64,000 nucleotides of DNA from Tetracentron sinense. Its lineage: Eukaryota > Streptophyta > Magnoliopsida > Trochodendrales > Trochodendraceae. The notes beneath the pieces are model-generated. The model was not told the origin of the DNA and did no database searches. It saw only the letters and a program-made list of their open reading frames with translations. Positions 12,588 through 24,560 of this stretch are shown here, in pieces. The DNA lies in the NCBI GenBank assembly GCA_015143295.1, contig CM026554.1, positions 53,318,627 through 53,382,626 of the forward strand, in the 5' to 3' direction. Both the position numbers and the translations under genes were made by a program. Numbering within the stretch: position 1 is the first letter of the stretch; every line of letters starts with the position of its first letter.

Positions 12588-14603
12588 TGCAGAGGATTTG
12601 CAAGCTCACCGAATCCTCCGTAGCAAGAACTCTCACTGTATTCTATTGACATACAGCAAATCTCAGAACAACCTTTTAACTCTCTCTCTCTTTCTCTCTC
12701 TTACTGTCTCTTTCTCTGAAAAGACCTTCCAAGAAACCTAAAACGAAGCAGTAAGATCAGAACAAAACAAAATTACACTCTTTAGAAAATTAGGGTTTGT
12801 TGGAACGATCTGTGTATATCCATGAACGAATGAAGATATGGAGATCTCTTTCGATTTTTTTTAATAGAAAGGGATTTCACGTGCATTTCTCCCATCTCTT
12901 TTGGGGTGCTTGTTCTTCTTCCTTTTCTTTTTTTTAATAATAAAAATAAAGTTACAGAAATCCGATTCTTCTTTCGAATTTATGGCTTATCGCGGGGACG
13001 AATACGATAAGGTATAGTCCACTCTAGAGGGCGGGTGATAGGAACATCTACTTGTCATGAAATATAGTAACATGATAATTAAATTTTTGTGAAATTAGAG
13101 TGATAAGGCCCCATTACCATGGGCTTTTTTTTTCTCTTATTAGCATCCAAGGACTTAAATTTTTAAGTATAACAGAATCGTCCAGTCCTTCTATGTCGAC
13201 CTTTCTTTGTGACCCATACATGACAACACTAGTTTGGGCAATAATCAATCATTCAAAGGTGAGGTTGAGAAAGAGGATTGTGAAGGTGAAAACTAACACC
13301 CCGCCTCTTGCGTGAGTAGTAGGGGTGTAGCCTTCCAAGGGGAAGGTCTGAGGATCTAATTCCCCCTAAGTATAAGCAACAAGAGCTCTACTGCCCAAGC
13401 TAACTTCTAATCGACTGACTCTACTGACGTAGATAAATGATATCAACTACCAAAAAAAAAGGTGAAAACTCAGCCTTTAACAAATTTAACTCAGATTAAA
13501 AATTTTAATTTTTATGGTTAACTTGTTAACTCTAAGAAATAGGGAATCTTAACCATACTATTTAACTTTAAAAATTAGTAAATCTTAACCACAATTAAAA
13601 GGAGTTAGAAAACATAAATGACGAGTTGGAGAGACTAAACTAGAGTATTTTACATTGGCCCCAACCAAAGGAAATCCTAATCCATGAAGGTATGTCTTTC
13701 ATTAGGAGTGTAACTCCACAAGAAAGTGTAATTTTTTTTTTTTTTTAAGTAACGTGATAATATGACTTACTTAGGGAGGATATGGAAATTCTATTATATG
13801 CTAACGAGTATTTTTTGTAACTAATATTTTTCCTAAACACTTTTACTTATTATTTATATTTTTTTACTAAATAAGCTTATATTTATAAATAAATACTTAT
13901 TTTGATGAATAAGTACTTAATTGTGATGATGCTAAATGCCCCCTTAGTGATGACTGAAGAGCCCAAAAGATGTAGTTGTTCCATATACACCTGCTTTAGC
14001 GTGAATGATCATTATGAATGAACTTTTACCTCAAAAATTAACAATTATTTGTAGGTAAACAATAACATGGCCAAAGGTTGGAAAAATATTGAAATTGTAA
14101 ATTAGTGTTAAATTTTCTCCTAGACGATCCTTTATAAATCATGCATTATTTTTAGTTATTTGTGGCAATATTTTTACGTTTAAAAATACCAATCATTTCC
14201 TATTCAAAACAACAAAGAAAGAAGGGGAAAAATTAAAGATGGTGGTATAGACTTTAACCTGGTGAGGAAACAAAAAAAAAAAACTTATTTTTTGTTCTTT
14301 GAAATTAAGTTCAAAAAAAAAAAAAAAGATAAATTCTTCATTGTTTTGCCAACTAATTAAAATTTATCCCAAAATTTCAAACAAAAACTTTCTAGCTATT
14401 GTCTAGAGTATTCCATTGTTAATCCTTTATACAAAACATAAAATTTTCCCTCAATTTACTATTGAACCACAATAATTGGGCTCATTATGATTGAAGCTCT
14501 TACTTGTTTGTAGTAGGCAATATCCAACTAAGATTTTTTTTTGTTGGAAGGGTATCAAGTCACACATACACAGTCAGGCCTTAGGGTACCGCTAAGGTGT
14601 CAC
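12588..14603. other. Upstream region of the amine oxidase gene; no gene seen
   Basis: The first 130 bp upstream of the start codon are pyrimidine-rich on the plus strand (CTCTCTCTTTCTCTC around 12676-12716), so purine-rich in the gene's sense; this is a plausible 5' leader or promoter element. Further out is AT-rich sequence. At 13300-13400 there is a TCTGAGGATCTAATTCCCCC segment that could be a degraded tRNA-related SINE. No protein frame was recognised. Confidence 0.5.
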
Positions 14604-15296
14604 TAGGGGTGTATTCGAACCGAGATGAGTAGAGTTTGGCTTGAACATATTCGAGCTCGAATTATTGGGCTTGAGCTTGGCTTGAACAAGTTTGATCGAG
14701 CTCAAACTTTATTCAAACTGAGTCGAGCTTGGGTCGACTCAAGCTTGATTCATGAAATTATTTTATTTAATTTTATATGATTTTAATTAAAGTGTTTATT
14801 AATAAATTATAATATATGAAACAACAGAAAATTAATACATTCATATACGAAAACAATATTTGAGAGTAGTCAGTTGGTCTCAAGAGTAGAGAGGTCGATC
14901 AGAGTTTTTGTTTCAACTTTTTTTTGTCATTATTATTTCTTAATCTTCTTTATTATAAATTAAAAATTATTATAATTTATAGTAAAGAAAATTTAAAATA
15001 TTATTTTGTATTAGTAAAACAACATTACTAAAAATGTTGTATATAATATATCGAATTGAGTCAAGCTCAAGCCAAATCGAGCCCTAAACAAGCCGACCTT
15101 CGAGCCAAACCGAATCAAACAGGGTCTAGCATTCGAGCTCAAATAAAAGCTTTGCTTGATTCGTTCAAGCCTAAAAAGCTTGCTTGAGCTTGGCTCAAAT
15201 GAACCAAGTTAAGTCGAGCCGAGCTATGCTTGAGCTTGGCTCAAACAAGCTGAGCTAAGTCGAGCCATCAAGCTAGCTTGACTTGTGTGCAGCCCT
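14604..15296. mobile_element. Mutator-type non-autonomous element with GAGCTTGGCTTGAAC motifs, 9-bp TSD
   Basis: The 693-bp element begins TAGGGGTGTATTCGAACC and ends TTGTGTGCAGCCCT. It is flanked by perfect 9-bp copies of AGGTGTCAC (14595-14603 and 15297-15305). The outer 150 bp at each end are packed with CGAGCTTGGCTTGAAC / GTTCAAGCC-type motifs in opposite orientation around an AT-rich core. The 9-bp duplication points to Mutator-like transposition. A relative without a clear TSD is at 28412. Confidence 0.8.
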
Positions 15297-15948
15297 AGGT
15301 GTCACAAGAGTAAACCCACGCACTCACTCCAAAAGGGTTTGACTAATGGAAGAGTTGTGAACCTTTATACACCCCATGTGAAGTCGAGACTCAACCGATG
15401 TGGAACTAAACACGAGACAGTATGACCTAATCGCAATGCAGAGAACTAAGCTTTTCATCGTTAGAAATCACGTCCTCACTTGTCAAAATGAGAAAAAGAA
15501 AAACAAACAAGAACTAGAAACGCATCTAAGTGACACATTTCCAAATCCTTACAATAAAACTTCAGATGCTCCAAGATCCATGTTGCAAAAGGTTATAGAT
15601 GGAATTCTTTAGAGTAGTGATAGGTGTACCCGTGAATTCTATTTAGAAATCTAAGTTGGACCTTTGGTGAGTATTTAAGAGGGGGGATCTGGACCAATGA
15701 AATCCAGCTTTAGATTTATAAATATAATTCATAGTTCCCAATTCTTTTAGTTGGTAGAACAGCAATATTTACCAAAGATGAATTTTTTTTTCTTAATTCA
15801 CATATTTTTGCTCAATACCAATGTTGAGTATTTGTTGTGAAAGTCTGGAAACAAAAGGTCTTCTTAGCAATTTATCATAAGTTTGGTCCTTCTTTGCTAA
15901 TATGCAATTATTAGTTTCTTATCAATTATAATTACATACCATTAACCC

Positions 15949-16070
15949 CTTCTTTAGCTCAGTTGGCAATTGTGCCACTTTAAAGAGGATGGTTCAACGA
16001 TGAAGTCAAGGAAGACTAGCATTCCCTCCTCACGAGACACAACCTTAACCTTAAATATTTTTCATTAAAC
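15949..16070 (+). mobile_element. tRNA-derived SINE fragment
   Basis: It contains a good pol III A box TTTAGCTCAGTTGGCA (15953-15968) and, about 25 bp on, a B-box-like GGTTCAACGATGAAG (15991-16005). It is followed by CTCCTCACGAGACAC-type SINE body. It does not fold as a real tRNA, so a SINE head is the better reading. Confidence 0.55.
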
Positions 16071-16743
16071 CCAAAAAAAAAAAATCCCTTAAATATTTTT
16101 CATGAAACCTCAACATTAAATATTACCGGTAGATGAATGAAGCATTTAACCGGAAAAAAAAACATTCCTCACCAACCCCTCCAGCCAAGCGATAGGTGAC
16201 AATCATAAGTTTGTGTCCTTCCTTGTTAATATGCTAAAGTTCTTATAAGTTACTTATTTTTTATTGTGTCGAAAAAATAAGTACAAGTATAGGAAAGAAA
16301 AATAATAAAATAAAATAGCACTAAGGGTTGTAAAGAAATCAGATTTTTTATTTTTGTTTTTACATATTTTGTCTGCAACCAAACAACTAATTAATATTAA
16401 ATTCTAATCCTCCTTCCGATGTTAATATGCATGGCCCATGGGTGGTCACTTTCGCGGTGGAACCTTGTAGGCATCCACTTGATAAGCAAACTTTGCTTTC
16501 TTTTAATAAAAACTGCTTTCCCTCACCCAACTGGATGTTTTATCTATTATTTTTTAGGTCGTGAATGCAGAGACCAGGGTCCAAAAATAGGGCCGTGGGG
16601 CCGATGGGTTTTTGTTTCTTTTAGTTTTTGGTTAAGCGATGGATTTTTGTTGTTTTCGAAGTGCTAGGCCCATTCTCACAATTCAAATATTTTTCAAATT
16701 TTCACAATGGTAGCAAAACTCGTATCATTGCTACCCTTTTCAA

Positions 16744-17036
16744 GGTCAAAGGATTGTCTCTTGGCGAAACCAGAAAATATTGTCTTGGAAGTCCACCCAT
16801 TAGGCGATATGTGACGGAAAAGTCATTTCATTGTCTTCCATAATTTTAATTTTTTCACATATTATACGACATGTTAAAATAAAGTAGTAAAAAAAAGGGC
16901 GAGAGATTTCAAATGAGGAAAAGTCAAAATCATGGAGAAAAAATGAAATGACTTCTCCAATTTTTATCGCTACATGTCACCTAATGTGTGGACGCCCAAG
17001 ACCATGTTTTTGGCATCGCAAGAGACAATCCTTTGC
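16744..17036. mobile_element. Mutator-type MITE, copy A of a tandem pair
   Basis: The 293-bp element begins GGTCAAAGGATTGTCTCTTG and ends CAAGAGACAATCCTTTGC, an almost perfect inverted repeat. Inner arms (ATTAGGCGATATGTGACGG / CGCTACATGTCACCTAAT) also pair. It is flanked by identical 9-bp CCTTTTCAA at 16735-16743 and 17037-17045. Confidence 0.85.
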
Positions 17037-17045
17037 CCTTTTCAA

Positions 17046-17270
17046 GGCATGGGATTGTCTCTTGTCTCTAGTAGATGCCTAAAAAATGGTCTCGGACTTT
17101 CACGCATCATCCGGCATGTGACAATAAAAATGGGGAGAGATATCAAGTGGGGAGAAGTCAAAAACAAGGAGAGAAAATGAAATGACTTCTTTTTTTTATC
17201 GTCACATGTTGGATGATGTGTGGACGTATAAGACTATTTTTTTGGCATCCGATAGAGACAATCTGATGCC
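17046..17270. mobile_element. Mutator-type MITE, copy B of a tandem pair
   Basis: The 225-bp element begins GGCATGGGATTGTCTC and ends GAGACAATCTGATGCC, with inner arms CATCATCCGGCATGTGAC / GTCACATGTTGGATGATG. Its left 9-bp CCTTTTCAA is the same copy that ends element A; its right copy is at 17271-17279. It is the same family as A but shorter. Confidence 0.85.
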
Positions 17271-17493
17271 CCTTTTCAATGAGTTAAAAAAAAAGATCTA
17301 TAAACAAGAGGAAGTCATGACTTGCACAGGTTTTCAAGGTAAAGGGTGAAGTGGTGACACTTGTTGCTACTAACTCGAGACTTTGGAAGTTTGAGACTCA
17401 GCATCATCTCTCTTATTGCTAATGAATAACATTAATAGACTTGCTATTGGAGGAGTGTGAGATGCATATTTCAAAAATTGTCCAACTCTTTAC

Positions 17494-17951
17494 CAATCTT
17501 ACCTGATTCTCGGTTCAAATTCCAGTTTGTGGTTCACAATTCGCTACTCCCGATTCATTAGGAGTGGGATGAGATAATTCATTTCTCGGTTAGGTTCTTT
17601 AATTATTAACTAGTTTGATTTGCTTACTTAAGCATATGAAACAAATATATATTTTATAATATATATGTATGTGTTTTTTAAGCATGTAAATAAAAATATT
17701 ATAAATGCTTATTTTGAAAAACCATAACAAACATGTCTTTTTATCAACGGTTCTACCAAAAGAAAAATTATTCGAACTCAAAGTATAAATTCATTGAATC
17801 CAAAGATTTTATCAACGAATTCAAATAAAAAATTTTGCGAACCAAGACTGTTTGGAACCATCGAGCAATTTGCTCAATTTCATGAACCAATCCAAATTGA
17901 ACTATGAACTAATTCAATTTGCTCTAGTAGACGGGGAACTTAGTAACCATG
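17494..17951. mobile_element. hAT-like MITE with GGTTCG motifs, copy 1
   Basis: Starts CAATCTTACCTGATTC and ends TTAGTAACCATG. The putative 8-bp flanks CTCTTTAC and TTCTTTAA match at six of eight positions. Shares its interior (TGAGATAATTCATTTCTCGG, the AT-rich core, CAAGACTGTTTGG) with the element at 18415, in the same orientation. Confidence 0.7.
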
Positions 17952-18414
17952 TTCTTTAATGTATCATGCAACACTTAATTGAGAATTTTTTTAAGGAAAA
18001 AGTTATGGTCTCATCCTAAACGTATAAAAAAAAAAAAAACCACACATGTCTCAACCACAAGACCACAATGAGGGTTTGACAGTTTGTATGTCGTAGCATT
18101 TCTCTTACCATAAACAAAAGTATGTCCTTAACAATAATCTCGAGAGAAGAAGAGATTCAAGGATAACCCATTGGGATCCAAGGCCCTAATACAAACCCCG
18201 GTCTATTACTAGGAGAGCCACCAAATTGACGTTTTTTGTTTGTTTGACTGTGCGTAAGAAGTACAGGAAGGATGGACGTCATGTCCATTAACCACAATGG
18301 ACCCTACCACTTGAATCATATACACGGCCTGCTTGCCTGTGTCAATGGACAGCTCTTTTAAATATCATGAAACACGAACGAGAATATGAGATGGAATGTA
18401 ACAGTATTTTGGAC

Positions 18415-18923
18415 CAATGTTACCTGTTTCGTTGGTTTGTTCGGTTCGAATTCATATTCGTTGTTTGCTATTATAGAGTGAACCCGATTCGCTAAAGGTA
18501 AGATGATATAATTCATTTCTCGATTTGCTTAGGTTCTTTCGTTTGATCCGTTAACTTGGTTCACTAATAAAGCATGTAAAACAAATATATATTTTATAAT
18601 ATATTATAAAAATATTTTTTTTAACTTGTAATAATATTATATTACAAATACCTATTTTGAAAACCCATAAAAAATGTCATGTAATAATATATAACAAATA
18701 CTTATTTTAAAAAGCCATTAAAAAAATATTGTTATATGAACTGTTTGTGAATTCAAAGTATAAATTTGTCGAACCTAAAAAAAAATATACTATAAAAATT
18801 TGACAAACCAAGACCGTTTCGAAACCATCGTGTAGTTCGCCCCCAATCCACGAACCGAACTACAAACTAGTTCGGGTTCACTTCGTTCGCTAGCTATAAC
18901 ATACAACGGACTTGGTAACCCTG
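18415..18923. mobile_element. hAT-like MITE with GGTTCG motifs, copy 2
   Basis: The 509-bp element starts CAATGTTACCTGTTTCG and ends GACTTGGTAACCCTG. Flanks TTTTGGAC and GTTTGAAC agree at six of eight positions. The ends carry repeated GTTCGGTTCG / CGAACCGAAC motifs in opposite orientation. It lies about 460 bp from copy 1. Confidence 0.72.
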
Positions 18924-19205
18924 GTTTGAACTATACACCTCTCTTCTCCACCACTTGAAGCTCTTGTTTGGTTTAATTAGCCCAGCTCGTTCGACCCAAA
19001 TTTTATATTTTTTGTGGTCATACAAAACTCCCTACGAAATAAATACTCAGCCCCTGGTGTTACCATCAGGTGTCTTATTAATGTCTTATTCAATTACGAT
19101 CTGGTTCACCAATAATGATATCCCCAATGGGAAATAATGATTGAAACGTAAAATAACTTTGATTGATAATTACATGAAACGGAAGATATTTTAGCTATTT
19201 GCATC

Positions 19206-19571
19206 CAGATCGAATCACAACCAATTGTGATTGAATTTAGGGAGAGTTCAATCGCACCCATAGGTCAACACGTGTCCTTTTTAACCCCTATTAACCGTGG
19301 TTAAGATTCATTAACCTTTATGGTTCAACAATCTAACCTTGTTTTTTTTTTAAAAATATTTTTAAAAACTTATTCCTCAGATTAGGAAATTTTAACTCTA
19401 TAGTTAAATTTTTTTTAAAAAGAATTTCTAAAAACCAAGTTTAGATTGTTGAGATCTAAGGGTTGGTGAATCTTAACCATAGTTAATAGGGATTAAAAGT
19501 GACACGTGTTAACCTATTGGTGCGATTGAACTCTCCCTGGATTCAATCGTGATTGGCTGTGATTTGATCTC
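19206..19571. mobile_element. Foldback Mutator-type MITE (GAGATCAAATC family), perfect 9-bp TSD
   Basis: The 366-bp element starts CAGATCGAATCACAACCAAT and ends TGGCTGTGATTTGATCTC. It is flanked by perfect 9-bp ATTTGCATC (19197-19205 and 19572-19580). Almost the whole length is an inverted repeat: the left arm AACACGTGTCC, TTAACCCCTATTAACC and TTCAACAATCTAACC are mirrored on the right. Related copies are at 27381, 49895 and 50670. Confidence 0.9.
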
Positions 19572-20092
19572 ATTTGCATCAAACTCTTGAGAAACACATT
19601 ATAATAAGAATAAGAGGTAGAGATCTATTAGTATCATACTAGATCAAACATATGATTTTTTTCTCCCAATTGCTATCAAATGGATCATGGGCATACGTAA
19701 GAGTTCGATCATGTAATTGGAATCATTTAAGTGCACTTCAAAAAATCTGTGCACCTTAAATGTGTTATCCTATCCTTGCAATAGTTTAATCAGCCCAAAA
19801 ATCTTATGAGTTTAAGATTCTGGAACTCCTACAAAAATATGAGAGATGGTTCCAACTTTATATATCACCATCAACTCTCTATGAGAAAGTTGGAAGACCA
19901 GAATCCCCTCCAAGCGAAAGAAGACTCATCCCAAAGAATCTCTATAACCTTAATTTGGAATGTTGCTTTTGCATCTTGTTTTGAAAAGATGCTTGGTTCC
20001 ATTGCTAAGTACATTCCTATATAGTTTATCTGGCTTGACGGGGTTGTTGCTGCAACCAAACATTAGTCCCCTCTGAGTACACTCCTAACAAA

Positions 20093-20168
20093 CCCTGCTG
20101 AGACTTTTCTATGGAACAGGCTGCAGTCTTCCCTGCTGAGACTTTCCTATGGAACAGGCTGCAGTCTT
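20093..20168. repeat. 38-bp tandem duplication
   Basis: A 38-bp unit starting CCCTGCTGAGACTTT and ending CTGCAGTCTT is repeated twice head to tail (20093-20130, 20131-20168) with one substitution. Confidence 0.9.
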
Positions 20169-20482
20169 CTTGAAACACCTTCTTTGCTATCTGATTTAAG
20201 TATATGAAATAACCTGAAATTTGATTCAAGTTTTAATCTGTACATCTTGTGGGATTTCATGTCCGCTTTATTAGTAATTCATATTGGTTTGGAACTGTCT
20301 GAAGGTAGTTTTCAGAGTTGTTACAGTAGGCAGTCCTTCACGAATAACATTAAGAGGTCTTCAGAGAGCAAGTGATGAATCACTGATCTCTGCTTCTGTA
20401 GAATACAACCTTCAACTCCTTTGGAAAGCAGAGGCTCCTAGTAAGGAGCTTCAAGTGTCTGAAATCTCTCTTCATGGACCAC

Positions 20483-20680
20483 AACCAAGAGAAGGTTGGG
20501 CTGTTGGCCAAGACCACGCCTCAGGAAGTGGAGGTCCTGAGTTCGAATCCCCTCCAGGTTGGCCACCCTCGGGGAGTAATCTCGTCTTACCTGGTGAGTG
20601 TGACTTGAGGCCTGTTGCACGTGCCCAAGGGAATAGTCAGGTGCTCTAAGAGGCCTGGATACCCTCGTTTCCATAATATG
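20483..20680 (+). mobile_element. tRNA-derived SINE, plus strand
   Basis: It has a B box GAGTTCGAATCCCC (20539-20552) and an A-box-like GGGCTGTTGGCCAAGACCA about 35 bp upstream. The body GAGGCCTGTTGCACGTGCCC also appears, diverged, in the minus-strand SINE near 22985. No transcript product is expected beyond the element itself. Confidence 0.6.
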
Positions 20681-20689
20681 ATACACAAT

Positions 20690-22512
20690 CTTTACTCCTT
20701 ACTCTCAAATAATGCCATATTTACCTTGTTTGTCTCTCATCGATCTGAATGGCACATCCAAGATCCACCTTTTACAGCAATGATTTTTGAGCTCATCACT
20801 CATTTGTCTGTCAATTCACTGTGCGGGTTTTGAGAGGGAGCATAGAACTCACTGTACTTTGCAACTTTGTTAGGATCAAGCCACGAATGCTTACTCACAT
20901 GCCTTTTAAGTTCATTTTTCCTGGGATAATGTCCAAAAACTCTGGAATCATAGCAACTCAAACTGAATAGATAAATAGCTTCCAAGTTCGGAACTCACCT
21001 TGAGTTAGGCTATAGTTCAGGGTTGTGATCCACAGCATCAAATGTGTATGTTCAGAAGCCCAGTTAGCTAGAATCACAAATACATTTCCAGTCTGATTAA
21101 ATATACCGTTCAGTTCATGGAGGCCTTTTCTGGCCGACCACAAACCTTCATCTAACAAGAAATGCTAAGCTCTAATCCAAGGGTGTTCAGGACAAGTTTA
21201 GCCCTGCTCTACTCTGAATGTGGTTGGGGACTTGGGGAGGAATTGACATTATTCTTGTTTTACAAGACTAGTAACCTATTTAAATTTGTAAGCCCCAATT
21301 CAAATATCATCTCTTATATCAGTAGATGAACAGCCTAGTTAAGGAACATGATCCTTTCCAACCACTCTGTCAAATATCGAAGGAAGTACAAAGCTTGTGA
21401 TTACTCCCAACCGTCCACATATCAATAAACTCATCAGTCCTCAACCAAGCATTAGATATTGTAAAGGATATCAAGCAAAAGGTAACTTTTCAAGTATGTA
21501 CCTTTTGCAAAATTAAATTTACCTAAACCTTAGGACTACGGATTGAAATCAAATGATTCCCATGAAATTTATTCTAAATAAAGACAAAAACCATGATTCC
21601 AACAAAGAATACCCAACCTTCTAAAAGTTACCAACATTGAAGTACCTAATGCCTATTGCACATGAAACCAGAGTAAAAAGGATATTTCCCTTAATAGTTA
21701 AAGCAGATCAATTTAGAAAAGATCTAATACTTTGCTCAGAGCAGCACCATATATTCTGATTGTTCACAATTCCTGAAATCCCCTAAACCAAATTGAAAAT
21801 AGTTCTATTGCCAACAAATTCCCGTCTAGGCTCGAAAGCGATAGATTCATACCGTATAATGTATACATTCTTTTTCAGTGATCTGTATTACATGTATGAC
21901 TAGTACCTAAAAATGGTCAGTAAGATGATTGGTCTAACCTTTAAGATTGTAAATCTAATGATTATGGATAACCTTAATGCGTGAACAGAATCAAGGTATG
22001 ATCTCCAGGCTACCAACATTCCTCAAAAAAACAAATTACAAGTAATAAAATGCCTAGAAATAAAAAAAACTTCTGAGGGCATGAGCAAGCAACGGTGATA
22101 TCTACCATCTAAGACTTTCAAACTATGTTTCCAAAAGTGGTTATGGTGGAAGCCGGTATTGAACCGTATAATACAACTTACAATCACAAGGTTGGTAACC
22201 CCCCCAAGCACTGCTGAGAGCATACAAAAAGGCCAATTTAGTAGAGTCCAACATTGGCAAATGTATAAAATTCAATGTTCGCCATATTTTACTAAGATCA
22301 ACTAAAATAATCAACCTAGACAAAATCTCAATGGATCAAACCATTATATTAAACAGCCAATTGAATAACCACCTAATCAACTGAAGGTGCATGCCCCCCA
22401 AAAAAATCATTACACATTCAACAGAAAATGAAGCTAAATCTACTTCTCAGTTTGGACAAAGTAGAACATGCATGATGCAACAGTTCCATCACCAAAGGTA
22501 GGCATAAGACGC
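20690..22512. other. Intergenic sequence without recognised features
   Basis: Only short open frames in all directions, none resembling a known protein, and no terminal repeats found by eye. It may hold old transposon remnants too diverged to recognise. Confidence 0.5.
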
Positions 22513-22778
22513 ATACCAACTAAAGACAAACACCCCCACCTAAAGACAATTTCTAGAGTGTTTCCTCGAACAAGTGAGATAGGGGCTGAGCATCACAGAT
22601 GACAGACCCAACATCTAATCCCAAGCACCGTTTACTACAATATCTATACCAACTAAAGACAAACACCCCCACCTAAAGACAATTTCTAGAGTGTTTCCTC
22701 GAACAAGTGAGATAGGGGCTGAGCATCACAGATGACAGACCCAACATCTAATCCCAAGCACTGTTTACTACAATATCT
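22513..22778. repeat. 133-bp tandem duplication, nearly identical copies
   Basis: The unit beginning ATACCAACTAAAGACAAAC and ending ACTACAATATCT occurs at 22513-22645 and 22646-22778. The only differences I see are a C/T in CAAGCACCG versus CAAGCACTG and the last base. The near identity indicates a recent duplication or an assembly artefact. Confidence 0.92.
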
Positions 22779-22924
22779 AAGTCATTGCTCAGATGAAAAT
22801 TGGATGAGAACAAGCCCATCTAGACAAGAATAACACCAGAACATTACCCTTAAGTTTAGTCACATGGTCTTCACTATCTCACTAAGAAACTGCATAAATT
22901 CAATGAAAGAAGTCTGCGAGGATC

Positions 22925-23138
22925 TTTTTTTGTAACAAGGAACCCCAAGCTCACTCTTCAAGTAGACCGGTAAGCCCCGGGCACATGCAAGACCCCGCAA
23001 CCCACATGAACGGGTAAGCCCAAGGCCCATGAGAACCATGGAACCTTGTGCGGGTGGCCCTAACGGTTGGCAAAGGTCGAACTCAGCACCTCTGTTTCCT
23101 GGGGCATGGTCCCTTGCCAACTGAGCTACCCCTTAAGG
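22925..23138 (-). mobile_element. tRNA-derived SINE, minus strand
   Basis: On the minus strand GGGGTAGCTCAGTTGGCAAG (23132-23113) is a textbook pol III A box and CTGAGTTCGACC (23086-23075) a B box. Downstream body includes GGGCCTTGGGCTTACC and runs towards about 22925. The boxes are spaced as in a tRNA, but the intervening sequence does not form the stems of a functional tRNA. Confidence 0.7.
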
Positions 23139-23145
23139 TTAAAAT

Positions 23146-23590
23146 TTGTTGGTATTTCTACCAGGTAAACCCATTTTCTTCTTGAAGTTGGTAACCTACT
23201 TGTCAAGTCTTCCAATCATGCATGCATCAGGGATCAACCTCAACACACATAATGTAATCCTTTGGAGAATATCGGTGAGGGCAAGACTTGAACCTAGGCC
23301 TAGAGTATGAAAGCCTCTACACTTTACCCCTTGATCAAATGTAGCACCTTCAAATGTTGGTAACTTGGTATTTCTACTAGGTAAGCCATTTTCTTTTTCA
23401 GAGGGTTGGTAATTGGTTTCCTACTTGCCAAGTCCTACAATCATGCATGCATCAAGGATCAACCTCAACACACATAATGTAATCCTTCGGAGAAAATCGA
23501 TGAGGGCGGGACTTGAACCCAGGCCTAGAGTATGAACGTCTCTAGGCTTTATAGCCTTTATCACTTGATCAAGGTGGCACCTTCGAAAAA
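23146..23590 (-). mobile_element. Two diverged SINE copies head to tail, minus strand
   Basis: Two roughly 210-bp units (about 23146-23350 and 23355-23590) share CAATCATGCATGCATCA, CAACACACATAATGTAATCC and a reversed B box (GACTTGAACC at 23285-23294 and 23511-23519). On the minus strand the B box reads GGTTCAAGTC. They are about 85-90 percent alike by eye. Confidence 0.65.
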
Positions 23591-24231
23591 AGGGTACTTG
23601 TGTATCTTTTGCCTTCGACAATTAGTTTGAATAAAAGCTAAGCTTTTTAACTTCCTCCTAATCCAAATTACCATAATACTTAGAAACGAATCAATTTAGA
23701 TAGTCCTTTGTGGCTCTAGTGGCGACTAGATCAATGCATTATTGCATCAAGAAAAGTTCCCATCAAAGTTCACTATGAATCTTTGGGGACCTATCATGAG
23801 ATTTATGGGCACTCTTAAGATCCTCTGTTTCTGAATTGGCCTTTTGCTTTCTCTCCACATACCTCATACTGAAGAGCTCTCATAAGCAAGCGAAGTTGAA
23901 GGGTCACCATTCCTGAAAGGAATCGCATAAGGCTTGTACCCTTCTGAATAACTGAACTATGAACTAGAGGAGAAAGAGGGAAAAAAGACATGTAACAATG
24001 AAGGAGAATCTGCTTCTTGTTATCTGCCCAACATTCCTGGGGGCAGCCCTATCCTAAGTAGCTAAGACTATTAGGAGCTAAGACTTTTAGGACCCCCAAA
24101 TGAAATTAAAACATATAGGGACATATTGGATGCTCTCAATTTTCAACACAACACAGATACGGTAATAATATAGAGAAGATGCTTCACCAAGCACGCGTCT
24201 TTATGATTCACAAACAACTAAGACTATGAAG

Positions 24232-24560
24232 CACTGTTACAAATCTCCCGAGATATATTCAATTTCTCCCGATAAAAACCGAGAAAAACATCTAAAGTTT
24301 AAAACTCCATTTTTATAGCAACATTTTAAAAATCTCACCAGAAATATAATTTTTCCCTTTTTATCCCGTAAATATCGTGACTTACCCGAGATTTTAAAAA
24401 TATCGTGAGAAATACACAATGTAGTTTGTTTTATGAATTTAAAACTTTAATATATTTTTTTAATCATTACCGAGATTTAGGTGAGAGATACCCGAAAAAA
24501 AAGTCAGATTTGAAAATCTCCCGATAAAAACTTCAACCGATAACGAGATTTGTAACACTG
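24232..24560. mobile_element. hAT-like MITE with TCTCCCGAG motifs
   Basis: The 329-bp element starts CACTGTTACAAATCTC and ends GAGATTTGTAACACTG, a near-perfect 16-bp inverted repeat. Flanks CTATGAAG (24224-24231) and TTGTGAAG (24561-24568) agree at six of eight positions. Inside, CTCCCGATAAAAAC and CGAGATTT motifs recur on both strands. Confidence 0.8.

Noticed and set aside
12395-12741. Plus-strand frames over the amine oxidase first exon
   Set aside because: They are antisense to exon 1 (12587-12380) and its leader.
20284-20649. 121-codon plus-strand frame
   Set aside because: Its second half is SINE sequence and the first half matches no known family; unlikely to be a gene.
23113-23132. 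Possible functional tRNA gene (perfect A box, B box at right spacing)
   Set aside because: The sequence between and around the boxes does not form acceptor or anticodon stems, and the body continues as a SINE. The same reasoning applies at 15953 and 20539.
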